Source: Miscanthus floridulus
Lineage: Eukaryota; Streptophyta; Magnoliopsida; Poales; Poaceae
Direction of reading: 5' to 3'
Length of the DNA: 64,000 bases
NCBI RefSeq assembly: GCF_019320115.1
Contig: NC_089587.1
Coordinates: 100,156,166-100,220,165, forward strand
The notes beneath the pieces were generated by a model, which was given only the letters and a program-made list of their open reading frames with translations, had not been told where the DNA came from and did no database searches. Within the stretch, counting starts at the first letter, position 1. Each line of letters begins with the position of its first letter. Of this stretch, positions 12,172 through 23,652 are shown in pieces. The position numbers were made by a program, and so were the translations under genes.

Positions 12172-13502
12172 TGTCGGTGTTTCGGACCGGGGGGTCCTCA
12201 ACCGACTAGTGAATTTGTTCTGCGTGCTCCCGATTCCGGATGGTGATGCAAAGAGACACAAGGTTTATACTGGTTCAGGCAATCGGTACCCTACGTCCAG
12301 TCTGAGAGATCGAACTTGTATTCCTTGCACCGAAGTGCTCGTAGTAGGGGGTTACAAGCTAAGGGAGAGAGGGAGCTAGTCCCAGGTCTCGGCAGGGTGT
12401 CGTGTAGACCGTCTGAGACGTTGCTCTGAAGTGGCTGGAATGTGTGCGTGTGTGTTTTTCGGTCCCCCCCTAAGTGGCCCTAGTCCTCTCCTTTTATAGT
12501 TGAAGGGAGGGCAGAGACAGTACATGTATTACTGTGCGGCATCGTGCCAACAGGGGCGGCATGTCCGAACCCTGTGGCCTGTTCCTGTGGCGGCGTGGCC
12601 GTCGGAGTAGTCCGTCCTGGGATTAAAGGGGCGGCGTGGTCGTCACATCAGGTCCTGTGCGTCGTGGGAGCCCAGGGAGTGTCTCGGAGCAGACGTGGCG
12701 GCGAACGTGCAAGCCACGGTGGACAGATTGTGCGCGAGGCTGAGGCCTGGTCGGTGCCGAGGCTTGTACTGCGGTGGGGCGTCTCGGCAGGCACGAACCC
12801 TGAGACTACCGAGGCCCTGGTGTACAGTGCCGAGGCCTCGAGTGGGCGGCGGGTCGTGGGCACAGTGGTAGGACACAGTGGCCGGTAACCCCTGTCATAC
12901 CCTGTCCCAGGCGCTGATCGTGGGCATAGTGTTGGGACACAGTGGCCGGTAATCCCCGCCGTGCCCTGTCCTGGTCGGTATGGTGCTGATGCGACTTCGG
13001 GTCGCGTCGGCCATTCTGTGACGTTGAGCTGTTGTCCGGCTGAGATTGCGGGAGTGGTTGAAAGTATTAATGAGACGTGACGCGCTGTCGGGAGGGTCGG
13101 CCGAGGCGGGGGCGAGGGACCGCGGATGAGCCGGCCTCGAGCGATACGGAGAATGCTCCTTGCCGAGGCCTCGCGCGAGACGGAGATTAGGCTCCTTGCC
13201 GAGGCCTCGCGCGGAAGGCGTCGCGCGATACGGAGAACGCGCCTCCTGCCGAGGCCTTCTGTGGAGAGCCTCGGGCGAGGCGGAGACGGCGTTTCCTGCC
13301 GAGGCCTTCCCTAGGGAGCCTTGCCAGGATGCCGAGACCTCCTTCTCGGGGCTCGAGGCAAGGAGGAGGAGGACCCAGTGGGCCTGATCGCGACGGGGAG
13401 GGGCCCACGACTTACCTTTTTGCTTTTATTATTTTTTTAGATGGGACTTGGGCAACCCATTTGATGTTTTGCTTGGGGTACCCCATTCTAAGATACCCGA
13501 CA
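12172..13502 (-). repeat. 3' LTR of the gypsy element (left)
   Basis: 1331 bp from TGTCGGTGTTTCGG to ATACCCGACA in plus orientation. On the minus strand a TATA box CTATAAAAGG lies at about 12491-12500. The GC-rich block 13130-13350 contains short GCCGAGGCCT repeats and is 42 bp shorter than in the other LTR. Confidence 0.95.
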
Positions 13503-15326
13503 GTAGCCCTCGAGCCTCGGGGGGAGTGCGTGCACTCCCCCTGAGGGTTTGTCGAGGCTGGTGCGTGCACTCCCCCTGGGGCATACCTTTTTTTTTGAGG
13601 TTCTGGTGAGTGCGCGCGAGCACACCCGCCGGGTGTAGCCCCCGAGCCCCTGGGGGAGTGGAGTTACTCCTCCAGGGGCTTTCTTCATTTCCGTGTCTGA
13701 ATGAGTAGTTCTTATTGCATTTGCCAAGCCCCCAAGCGCAAGTTCGGGTTGCGGGAGTCTCGGCGAGGCTACAGGGAAAAATGCCTCTAGCCTCTGCGCG
13801 GAGCGAAAGGTTCGTCAGGGGTCCCCTGACTTTGAGTATGATCCTCACGCTTCCTTTCGCTCAGAAGGAGGGGTGGAATGTGCCAGGCTACCCTCGATGG
13901 GCACGAGCTTGGACACTTTCGGTGAGCTGTTAGCGGGTAGTCCGAGTAGAGGCCCGAGCCCCGTTCGCTGGGGGACGGCTAGTGGTCCAGGGACGCACTC
14001 CAAGAGTACCGGGGGGTTTCTCTAGTGGGTGCCGAGGCCGTTCGCGGGCCTTGGTGGCTCGGTGCCTCCCTACGGTGGGATCCCATTCGGATACTTCCCC
14101 GCCGGTCTCGGACACGACTTAGGACGCCCTGAGCGACCGTTCGCTCGGGTCTGGGCCATTCGTAGGCTTGCCCCGATGTCGTCCCTGACTCTGTTGCCCT
14201 GGGGCGGCTGTCGAAACCTTTTGGAGGCCTAGCCTTCGAACCCCTAGACCGTAACGAGCTCGGCGCCCTTTTATCGTGTTTGTAGTGAAACTTCTAGCGC
14301 GGTTTTGGACTGTTTGTCTTTGTCTTGGGTGTTCTGGCCCTTTCACCTGGTCTTCACGTGTCCTTTTCGTTCGGACGGAGGGTTAGTTTGCCGAGCCCAT
14401 TCTGGTCTCGGCGAGGTTGCAGGAAGAGCCCCTAGCCTCTGCGTGAGAGGGCCGTCGGGAGTTCTCCTGACTTTTTATATGCCCCTCGCGCATGAGGGTT
14501 TGTTTGTCGAGGCCTCTTTGGGCGCGAGCCCGGGTCGTGAGGTCTCGGCATATTTGCAGGAGGAGCCCCCTAGCCTCTACATAGGGCGAGAAGGCCATCG
14601 AGGGTTCCCCTGACTTTTTATGCGACCCTCGCGCTTCCTTTTTGCTTGGAAGGAGGGGTGGAATATGCCTCGCTACCCTCGATGGGCACGAGCGGTGGCA
14701 CTTCCGGTGAGCTGTTATCGGGTAGTCCGAGTGGAGGTCCGAACCCCGTTCATTAGGGGACGGCTAGCGGTCCAGAGACACACTCCAAGAGTACCAGCAG
14801 ATTTCTCTAGTGGGTGCCAAGGCTGTTCGTTGGGCCTCGGTGGCTCGGTGCCTCCCTACGGTGGGATCCTATTCGGATACTTTCCTACCGATCTCGGACA
14901 TGACTTTGGGCGTCCCAAGCGTTTCGCTCATTTGGGTCTCGGCCTCGTACAGGCTCACCCGCAGTCGCCCCTGACTCTGTTATCCTGGGGTGGCTGTCGA
15001 AACCCTTTGGGGTCCAGCCTTCGAACCCCTGGATCGTAATAGGCTCAGAGCCCGGTTCCTTCCTGTGAAAGGAACAGGCCGCGGGAAATATCTTCCCTAT
15101 CGGCTCGGCCACGGGGGGGGCGCGCCTTTTGAGGCGGTTTTGTGGGGAGGCGAAATGACGCCTGCTACCATAGTGGCCGAGCGCGACGTGATGGATGGGA
15201 CGTAACTGTCCTCGCATTTAATGCGGGAGACATGGGCGCGTGGGCCACCGAAATCGGCTCGTGGTTAACCGCGCCGGACGGGGAAAACCTCCCCGATTTC
15301 ATCGCCCGTTCGTTTCACCTCCCCCT
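13503..15326. repeat. Non-coding 3' region of the gypsy element with a 785-bp spaced tandem repeat
   Basis: Between the 3' LTR and the antisense gene lies a variable region without a convincing ORF. A block at about 13787-14250 is repeated at about 14570-15040 with a spacing near 785 bp (for example CCCTCGATGGGCACGAGC recurs). Blocks rich in GCCCCCGAGCC also recur. Repeat-bearing 3' regions are known for Tat-lineage elements. The region next to the LTR at 13503 should hold the polypurine tract on the minus strand, but no simple purine run stands out. Confidence 0.75.
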
Positions 15327-15518
15327 GCATAAATACCCAAAGAGTCTCGCCCCTCCCTGTCTTACCTTGCCTACCACCTCCGTCGAGCCGTCGCCAGAGC
15401 CGCGGGTGCCGGGAAGAAGAGGAGAGAAGAGCGAGCCTAGGGGGAAAGCGAGAAAAAAGCGAGAGCGTGGAGGGAGAGAGAAAAACTCACCGCCGCGCCC
15501 GATTCCTCCATCGCATCC
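15327..15518 (+). promoter_or_regulatory. Putative promoter and 5' leader of the antisense gene
   Basis: A TATA-like GCATAAATAC at 15328-15337 is followed by about 150 bp of C-rich then purine-rich leader before the ATG at 15519. The distance suits a TATA-driven start near 15360. This is inference from spacing and motif only. Confidence 0.5.
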
Positions 15519-18500
15519 ATGGCCGGCAACATCGTTGTTGTCGAGGCGGATCCTTGGGATCCGTCGGATGTCACTGAGGAGATGCTCCAGTCGCTCGTCG
15601 ACGGTGGACTCCTCCGCCCGGTGACAGACTCTAGTAGGCCGGAGTGGATTGCTCCGTACGGCGAGCTAGAGCCGAGGCCCCACGACGGCTACGTCGTGAG
15701 CTTCGTCTCCTTCCACGAGCGTGGCCTCGGCGTTCCAGCGGGCCGGTTCATGCAGGCGCTCACGTATTACTACGGCGTGGAGCTCCACAATTTTAATCCT
15801 AACTCCATCGCTCAGGCGGCTATCTTTGTTGCCGTCTGCGAGGGGTATTTGGGGATCGCTCCTCATTGGGATTTGTGGCTCCACCTGTTCCGGGTGGGGC
15901 ATACTACCAAGCCGACGGGCACGTCGGGCAAGAGGAAGGCATTGAGGGCCAGAGGCTGCACCCTCCAAGTGCGTCAGGACCGCCTGCATCTCTACATCCC
16001 AGCCCAACTCGCGTCCTCCAACCGCCGGTGGTACACGAGTTGGTTTTACCTCCGCAACGACGACGGAGGACTTCCCCCTTATACCGGGCGGATTGTGGGG
16101 AGTTGCCCGAAGAAATGGAAGTGGGGCGTCCCGAAGGTCGACCAGCCCAAGCTGGAGCCGCTCCTGGAGGGGCTGGCGAGGCTACGGAACCATGGCCTCA
16201 CCGTCGCTGTGGTCGTGGCCGCCTTCCATCACCGGAGGGTGCTGCCGCTGATGGCTCGGCGACGGCGGCTGTTCGAGATGAGGCCGGGTGAGCCCGTCGA
16301 GGGCACCCGGATGTCTTCCTCCGCCCTCTCCGATGAGGAAATTCACCGTCGGGTGGGGGAGACGGTAGATGTGAAGTTAAGGGGTGGCAACCTGACCCCC
16401 TTCGCGATGCGTCCGTCGCGGGGGTTCCTTTCGCTGGTAAGTCGAGCGCCGCTGTAGCCTCTGAACCTCCTCGATCTCCCTTTATCTTTTGTTTCCTTAT
16501 GCGCGTTTGTCGTTTCTTCAGGGGATGAGGGACGTGCGCTCCTCCCCGCCGCCCGTTCCCGAGGACGCAGGGCAGCGGGCGATCAACCGCGCTCACGCCG
16601 ACGCGCAGAAGAAGCGGAAGGATGCTAAGGCAGCGAAGCGCATGAAGCATATCCTTGCGCGCGAGACGTTGGATAAGCGCCGCCGTCAGCAACGGAAGGA
16701 TGGTCTCCCGTTGGAGGAATCCCCATCGATGTTGTTGTCGACGGAGGCCTCGGACGGAAATAACAAGGGCGAGGGGGGGCGAGGCCCCCTAGACCACCTT
16801 CCAGACGTCGAGGAGGTGGCGCCCAGGGCGTCGGTAAGCAGCCCGGCACCCCCGGGAAGGGGAGAGGAAGCGGACCCAGGGCCGGCGGTGGCCCCCTCCG
16901 GGGCCGAGGCCAACACGCCCGAGGCACGGGCGTTAGGCAAACGCGCCGTCAGCCCTGTAAGCTCGGCGGTTGCGGCGGAGCCGGTGGCGGTGGAGGCGGC
17001 GCCGCCGGCCCCGCCGAGGGTCGAAGGGACGCCGGGTTCCGCCGAGGACCGACCGGCGCCGATGGATACGGATGCGACGCCACTGCCGCTGCCTCCGCCG
17101 TTGCGGAGGAGGTTTGCTGTGGCGAAGTTGGGGCTGCCCCGTTCAAAGTAAGTGTGTTTTTGGCGGGGTTATGGTGTCTTCCATTCGCTTTTTTGGTCTC
17201 GTGCTGACCCTGTAGGTTGATTTTCTTTAGTCGAAAGCGGCCTGTGGACGACCTCCCCTTGGCGCCCCTTAAAGCGCTTAAGGCGAGCCCCGGCTCCTCT
17301 GCCCACTGGGTGGCGGAGGCACAAGCCGCCATCCAGCGCGGCGCGGCGTCGGCGAGGGTCGACCCACAGGAACCGGCTGCCCAGGGAAGGGTTGCCGAGG
17401 CCGCCCCTAAACGGTCGGATGGGGCCATCGTGCCCTTTGTTGCCGAGGCTCCCGGGGCCTCTAGGGCTGAGGCGATGGGGGCCCCGATGCCCATGACCGC
17501 CGAGACCGCAGTGTCCGCGGCCGGCGCTTCTGTGTCTGCCGAGGCCATAATGACGGAGGCCGGAGCCCCCGAGACCGCCGAGGCCGTGATTGCAGAGGCC
17601 GGAGCCCCCGAGGTCACCACGGCTGTCGTGACGGTAGCGAGGCCGTCTGTGCAGGAGGCGGAGATGTCGGCGGCGGAGGCCTCGGCCGTGCCCTTGGCTC
17701 AGGGCCCGCTGTTGTTGCGGGAGAGTGCCCGGGAGACGGAGGTCTATCCGATCTCCTCCGACGATACTTCCCGGGCGCGGGAGGTGGTCGGCGTCGAGGA
17801 GGCCGATGTCGTGGAGCAGCCGGCGCCGCTCTTAGACGAGGGAAGCTCGGCCCTCGTGCGGGTGCGACCCGAGCCCCGCGGGTGGGATCACCCGCGGGTA
17901 CTGTGGCGGAGCCGGGACGACCCTAAGGGGGAGCCTCTGTTCGCCCTCGAGGACACGGCCGAGGGCGGGCGCTGGAGTGCCTTCGAGCAGTACCGCGAGC
18001 TGGCGGAGCGGTCGCTACGAACGGCGCTGTCCGTGGTGGCCGACGAACTGCCCAGAGTCGCCCAGGTTCGTGTTTTCCCTTTCTCGCACGACGTTGTTCT
18101 TTCCTTGGTTTTGTTGCAATCGACAACCTTTGCTCTGCTTCCTCAGCAGCTCGAGACCTGGTCCCTTGGGAAGTCGATCTTCCTTCGGCGGGAGAGGGGA
18201 ATCTGGGACAAGCTTTAGAGACAGAGGGGCCTTCTTGCCGATGCTAACAAGCTTCTGTCGGCCCGAAGCGCGGAGGTGGAAGACCTCCGCCTTCGCTGTG
18301 CTGATGCGAAGGTCGAGGCGGCCACCGCCTAGACGCAGCTCGCCCCCTTAGCGACACGGATCAAGGAGCTGGAGGAGGAGCTTACCCGCGCCATCAGCGA
18401 TCGGGATGCCTTCAGATCCCGGGCTGAAGAAGCGACGGCCTCGAGCAAGGCCCTCGCCGGGTAGCTGGGGGCAGAGGAGAGTGTGCACCGGCTGACCAAA

Positions 18501-19284
18501 GGCGCTCTGAACGAGGCCCTTGCTGCGGTTGAGGCCTCACGAATCGAGGCTGTGGTTTTGAGGGGGACGGTTGAGGGTGAGTTTGAGTCCCCTTGTTTTG
18601 TTTTGTTTCCCTTATGCTTGCTCCCTAACTTCCTTGTATGACACAGAGCTGGGGAGTGAAGCTTCCAGGGCGGCCGAGGCCTCTCGAGTCGAGGCCCAGT
18701 GGTTGAAGGAGAAAGCCGAGGCCTGTCAGGCCGAGACTCGACGCTGGGAGCTAAAGGCCAAGGGTGAGCTCCGTGGGCTTCCGTCCCTAACTTAGGTTGT
18801 TTTTTCTCTAGCTCGACCTCATTCCATTTTCTGTGGTGCAGAGTCAGAGGCGGAGATCATTCGGGCTGCCGAGGCTTCTAGCACGGTGCAGACGGTGCTC
18901 GAGACCGAGATCGGGGAGCACGAGGCGCTAAAGTGTGCTGCCCTTTCTACCTATGAGGCCCTGGAAGTCGAGGGGGTTCAGTCGGGCAGCTCCCTTGGGA
19001 GCCGCTTGATTACGCTGAGCAGCCAGATGCGCGAGCGGCTCCGAGGGGCGCTGCACACGGGTGTCAAGCGGGCGATGGCCGTCTTCTCCTCTCACTACCT
19101 TGGCGTCGACCTCCCGGCCATCAGTGATGGCTATGTTCTGCCTGATGATGACGAGGAGGCCCACGCGGTGGTCGCGAAGCTGCTGGAGGCGGCGGAAGGC
19201 CCTGGCACGGCGCTGGCGATGCTCTTTGAAGAGGAGGTGGTTCCTCCCCTACCATCTGCTGGCGCTGGAGGCCCTGAGCCTTGA
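15519..19284 (+). pseudogene. Antisense extra gene of the gypsy element, six exons, three TAG stops
   Basis: Six exons with GT-AG borders keep one frame: 15519-16436, 16522-17147, 17231-18065, 18147-18576, 18647-18763 and 18842-19284, 3369 nt in all (1122 codons plus stop). Exon 1 (about 306 residues, from MAGNIVVVEADPWDPSDVTE) is the conserved part and resembles the plant family labelled 'putative gypsy type transposon' (Transposase_28). The middle is rich in A, P and E with basic patches. The last three exons encode an A/E-rich coiled coil. In-frame TAG codons occur at 18216, 18330 and 18462, each one C-to-T change from CAG. The gene is tail-to-tail with pol (ends 19284 and 19840). Antisense ORFs at this place are known in the Tat lineage; their function is unknown. 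Confidence 0.8.
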
Positions 19285-19839
19285 TCTGGGCCCCAGGGGC
19301 TATGTAAAGATAGAATAGGGGTTATTTTTGTACCATAACGTTTGTGGCCGTCGAGGCCTTTATTTCTGACATATTTGTGTTTCTTAGTTGTTTTTCTCAT
19401 ATTTCCGAGCCTTTGCCCTCTGCTGCTCCTGATCAGATTTCGTTTGCAAAACACCCCTTTGGGGCCTAAGCCGTCCCTTAAGCGAGAGGTATTGAGGGAG
19501 TGGCGTAGGCCATCTCGCGACTCAACTGGCCTCTTGCTTAGGAAATAGACCTTGGTCCAAGGAGTCTCTACAAATGATTCGTCAGAGCCTGCTAGAGACT
19601 TGGCGTAGGAATTTTTTCGAAAAGCGACTAAAAAATAGTGCATGGGACCTAGGGGAAGTCCCTCATCTAGCCCCCGAGGGAGGCTTGGTTCTGCCGAGGC
19701 AGAGCCGAGTCTCCCTTATTGTGTTTATTGTACTGCCGAGACCTACGGTGGGCTCGAGGGGTTTCTTGAAAAATAAAGACCAACTAAAGAACGCTTTTTA
19801 ATTGCATTTCGAGAAACGACATATACAATGCTTGGAAAT
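19285..19839. other. Spacer between antisense gene and pol of the gypsy element
   Basis: A 555-bp interval lies where the antisense gene (plus strand) and pol (minus strand) converge. It must hold the 3' end of the antisense transcript. No ORF is supported. Confidence 0.5.
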
Positions 19840-22800
19840 TTAGGGATAAAAGCGACATAGCTGTTCTATGTTCCAAGCGTTGGTGAAGATTTCGCCCTTC
19901 TCGTTGGCCAGCTTGTAGGTCCCGGGCTTCAGGACTTGGGCGATGATGTACGGTCCTTCCCATGGCGGGGTCAGCTTGTGGTGACCCTTGTTGCTCTGTG
20001 CTAGCCTCAGCACCAGGTCGCCTACCTTCAGGTCTCGGCCTCATACGCGTCGGGCCTGATAGCGCCGCAGGCTCTGCTGATACTTGGCTGAGTGTAGTAG
20101 CACGACGTCTCGGGCTTCCTCCAGCTGATCGAGGGCGTCCTCTCGGGTTGTGCGGTTGCTTTGTTCATTATAGGCTTGTAGCCTCAGGGAACCATATTCC
20201 AGGTCGATGGGGAGGATGGCCTCGGCCCCATAGACTAGGAAGAAAGGCGTGAACCCCGTGGCTCGGCTCGGAGTGTTCCTCAGGCTCTAGATGACCGATG
20301 GGAGCTCGGCGAGCCATTTCTTGCCAAACTTTTTCAACCGGTTGTGAATTCTTGGCTTGAGGCCTTGTAGGATCATGCCGTTGGCACGCTCTACTTGGCC
20401 ATTGGTCCTTGGGTGTCCTACGGCCGACCAGGCCACACGGATGTGGTGGTCGTCGCAAAACGTCAAGAACTTTTTGCCGGTGAACTGCGTCCCGTTGTCG
20501 GTGATGATGGTGTTGGGGATCCCAAACCGGTGGATAATGTCAGTGAAGAACAACACTGCCTGCTCGGATTTGATTCGATTGATCAGACGGGCCTCGATCC
20601 ATTTGGAGAACTTGTCGATTGATACCAGTAGGTGGGTGTAGCCCCCGGGGGCCTTTTGCAGAGGCCCGACCATGTCGAGCCCCCATACGGCGAACGGCCA
20701 TGTGATGGGGATGGTTTGCAAGGCCAGGGCCAGGAGATGTGTCTACCGAGCGTAGTACTGGCATCCTTCGCAGGAGCGTACTAGCTTGGTAGCGTCGGCG
20801 ACCGCTGTCGGCCAGTAGAACCCTTGGCGGAAAGCGTTCCCTACGAGCGTCCGAGGCGTCGCATGGTGCCCGCAGGCGCCTGCGTGTAAGTCCCAAAGCA
20901 GGGCTTGGCCCACCTCGGAACTGATGCATCGTTGAAGGACACCTGAGGGACTTCACCTGTATAATTCACCATTGTAGAGGGCGTAGGTCTTGGCTCGGCG
21001 CGCAAGCCGTCGTGCTTCAGTTCGGTCGTCGGGAAGCTCCCCCCGATCAAGCCAATCGAGGAACGGGACTCGCCAATCCGCGTCCTGATCAGTCTGTAGA
21101 GGCTTGGTGCTGACTTCCATGACCTCGGGCTCGGTCGAGGGTGTCTCGGCAGCAGAGGGGGCGTCGGGCTTTGCCATGGGTTCCCTAGGTGGGCCCTCCT
21201 CTGCTGTCGAGGTGCAGCCAATGGAAGGTTTGTGGAGGTCTCTGGCGAAGATGTTTGGGGGGACCGGGGCCTGTGCCGAGGCCATCTTTGCCAGCTCGTC
21301 GGCGGCCTCGTTGTACTTTCGCGCGACGTGATTTAGTTCGAGACCGTCGAACTTGTCTTCTAGGTGTCGCACCATCTTGCAGTAAGCCTCCATTTTAGGG
21401 TCGAGGCAGTTTGACTCCTTCATCACTTGGTCTATGACGAGCCACGAGTCGCCTCGGATGCCGAGGCGCCATGCTCCAAGCTCGATGGTGACCTGTAAGC
21501 CATTGATGAGGCCCTCGTATTTGGCCACATTGTTGGAGGCGGCGAAGTGGAGCCGCACCATGTAGCGCATGTGTACTCCAAGGGGCGAAATGAAGAGCAG
21601 ACCCGTGCCTGCCCCGGTCTTCATCAGGGATCCATTGAAGTATAGGGTCCAGCACCCCGTCTGAATCTAAGCAGGTGGCAGTTGAGTATCTGTCCATTCA
21701 GCCACGAAATCGGCCAAGACCTGAGACTTGATCGCTTTTCGAGGCGCAAAGGTCAAGGTTTCCCCCATAAGCTCGACAGACCACTTGGCTATCCTGCCCG
21801 AGGCCTCCCGGTTATGAACTATCTTGCCCAGGGGGAAGGATGATACCACAGTCACTAGGTGTGACTCGAAGTAGTGGCGCAGTTTGCGCCGGGCTAGGAC
21901 CATGGCGTAGACTAGCTTCTAGATGTGGGGGTAGCGCGCTTTGGTCTCGGAGAGCACCTCGCTGATGAAATAGACAGGTCGCTGGGTAGGCAGAGTATGC
22001 CCTTCTTCCTGCCTCTCTACTACTACGGCGGTGCTGACCACTTGGGTTGTTGCGGCGACGTAGAGTAAGAGGGCCTCGTCCATGGCCGGGGGTATCAGAA
22101 CGGGAGGATTGGTGAGCAGCCTTTTGAGTCTGTCGAGGGCTTCCTCGGCCTCAGGGGTCCAAGAAAAACGCTCGGACTTTCTCAAGAGTCGGTATAGAGG
22201 CAAACCTTTCTCGCCGAGGCGCAAGATGAAGCGGCTCAGGGCCGCGAGGCATCCCATGACCCTCTGCATTCCCTTGAGGTCTCTGATTGGTCCCATGCTG
22301 GTTATAGCCGAGACCTTCTCTGGGTTGGCCTCAATGCCGCGTTCCGAGACTATGAATCCCAAGAGCATGCCTCGGGGGACCCCGAACACACACTTCTCGG
22401 GGTTGAGCTTGATGCCCTTCTCTCTAAGGCATTTGAAGGTTACCCTCAAGTCATTCACGAGATTCTCAGCCTTTCTAGTTTTGACCACGATGTCGTCTAC
22501 GTAGGCCTCGACGGTCTGCCCGATGTTGTCGCCAAAGACCTAGGTCATGCACCGCTGGTACGTGGCTCCTGCATTTCTGAGGCCGAAGGGCATCGTCACG
22601 TAGCAGTACATGCCAAATGGTGTGATGAAAGAAGTCGCGAGCTGGTCGGACTCTTTCATCTTGATCTGATGGTAACCAGAGTACGCATTGAGGAAAGACA
22701 GGGTCTCGCACCCTGCGGTGGAATCAACGATTTGATCGATTCGAGGTAATGGGAAGGGGACCTTTGGACAGGCTTTGTTCAGACCGGTGTAGTCTACACA

Positions 22801-23652
22801 CATTCTCCATTTCCCATTTTTCTTCTTGACTAAAACAGGGTTAGCCAACCACTCTGGGTGGGATACTTCCTTGATGAACCCGGCCGCCAAGAGTTTCTGT
22901 ACCTCCTCTCCTATGGCCCTGTGCTTTTCTTCGTCAAAGCGGCGCAGGCGTTGCCTCGCCGGTCTAGATCCAGCCCGGATGTCCAGGGCGTGCTCGGCGA
23001 CTTCCCTTGGTATGCCCGGTCATCGGGGTAGGCGGGGTCAACCGGGATGAGTTTGATGGTTTCAGCGGGCTTGAACGCCCCTGCGCGACGCTTGGAGTCA
23101 GGCACCTTGCCACTAAGTTGGTCGAGGTGGGCGATGAGGGTCTCGGCCTCTGCAAGAGCCTCAGCGTACTCGATGCACTCGACATCGCAGTCATACGCAT
23201 GTTCGTACGTGGACTCGATTGTGATGACACCATTAGGGCCTAGCATCTTGAGCTTGAGATAGATATAGTTGGGCACTGCCATGAACTTGGCGTAGCACGG
23301 TCGCCCCAGAATGGCGTGGTAGGCTCCCCCGAACCCAACTACCTTGAAGGTGAGGACTTCCTTGCGATAGTTGGAAGGGGTGCCGAAGCAGACAGGAAGG
23401 TCGATGCGCCCAAGGGGTTGCGTGCGCTTCCCTGGCACGATGCCATGGAAGGGTGCGACGTCGCCTTGTAGTTTCGACCGGTCGATCTCCAAGAGCTCCA
23501 TGGTGTTGGCATAGAGGATGTTGAGGCCGCTACCTCCATCTATCAACACCTTGGAGAGTCGGGTGTTGCCGATGATCGGGTCGACGACCAGTGGGTATTG
23601 CCCGGGGTTCGGAATACGGTCGGGGTGGTCGCCTCGATCGAAGGTGATCGCC
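19840..23652 (-). pseudogene. gypsy pol: protease, RT, RNase H, second RNase H, integrase
   Basis: The reading frame is broken by several in-frame stops (mostly TAG) but the domains are clear. The protease has LIDGGSGLNILY near 23549. RT has LVKKKNGKWRMCVDY, LNAYSGYHQIKM, TMPFGLRNAGATYQR and the catalytic YVDD around 22490-22500. Ordinary RNase H follows at about 21900-21670. A second, archaeal-type RNase H (GDSWLVIDQV, ELNHVARKYNEAADELAKMA) lies at about 21624-21290. Integrase has a CEGC zinc-binding half, GLDMVGP, TDNGTQF and NGQVERAN (the D, D, E residues) at about 20800-20350. The C-terminus reads HHKLTPPWEGPYI and ends at the TAA at 19840-19842. This domain order is Ty3/gypsy and the double RNase H is a Tat trait. 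Confidence 0.9.
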
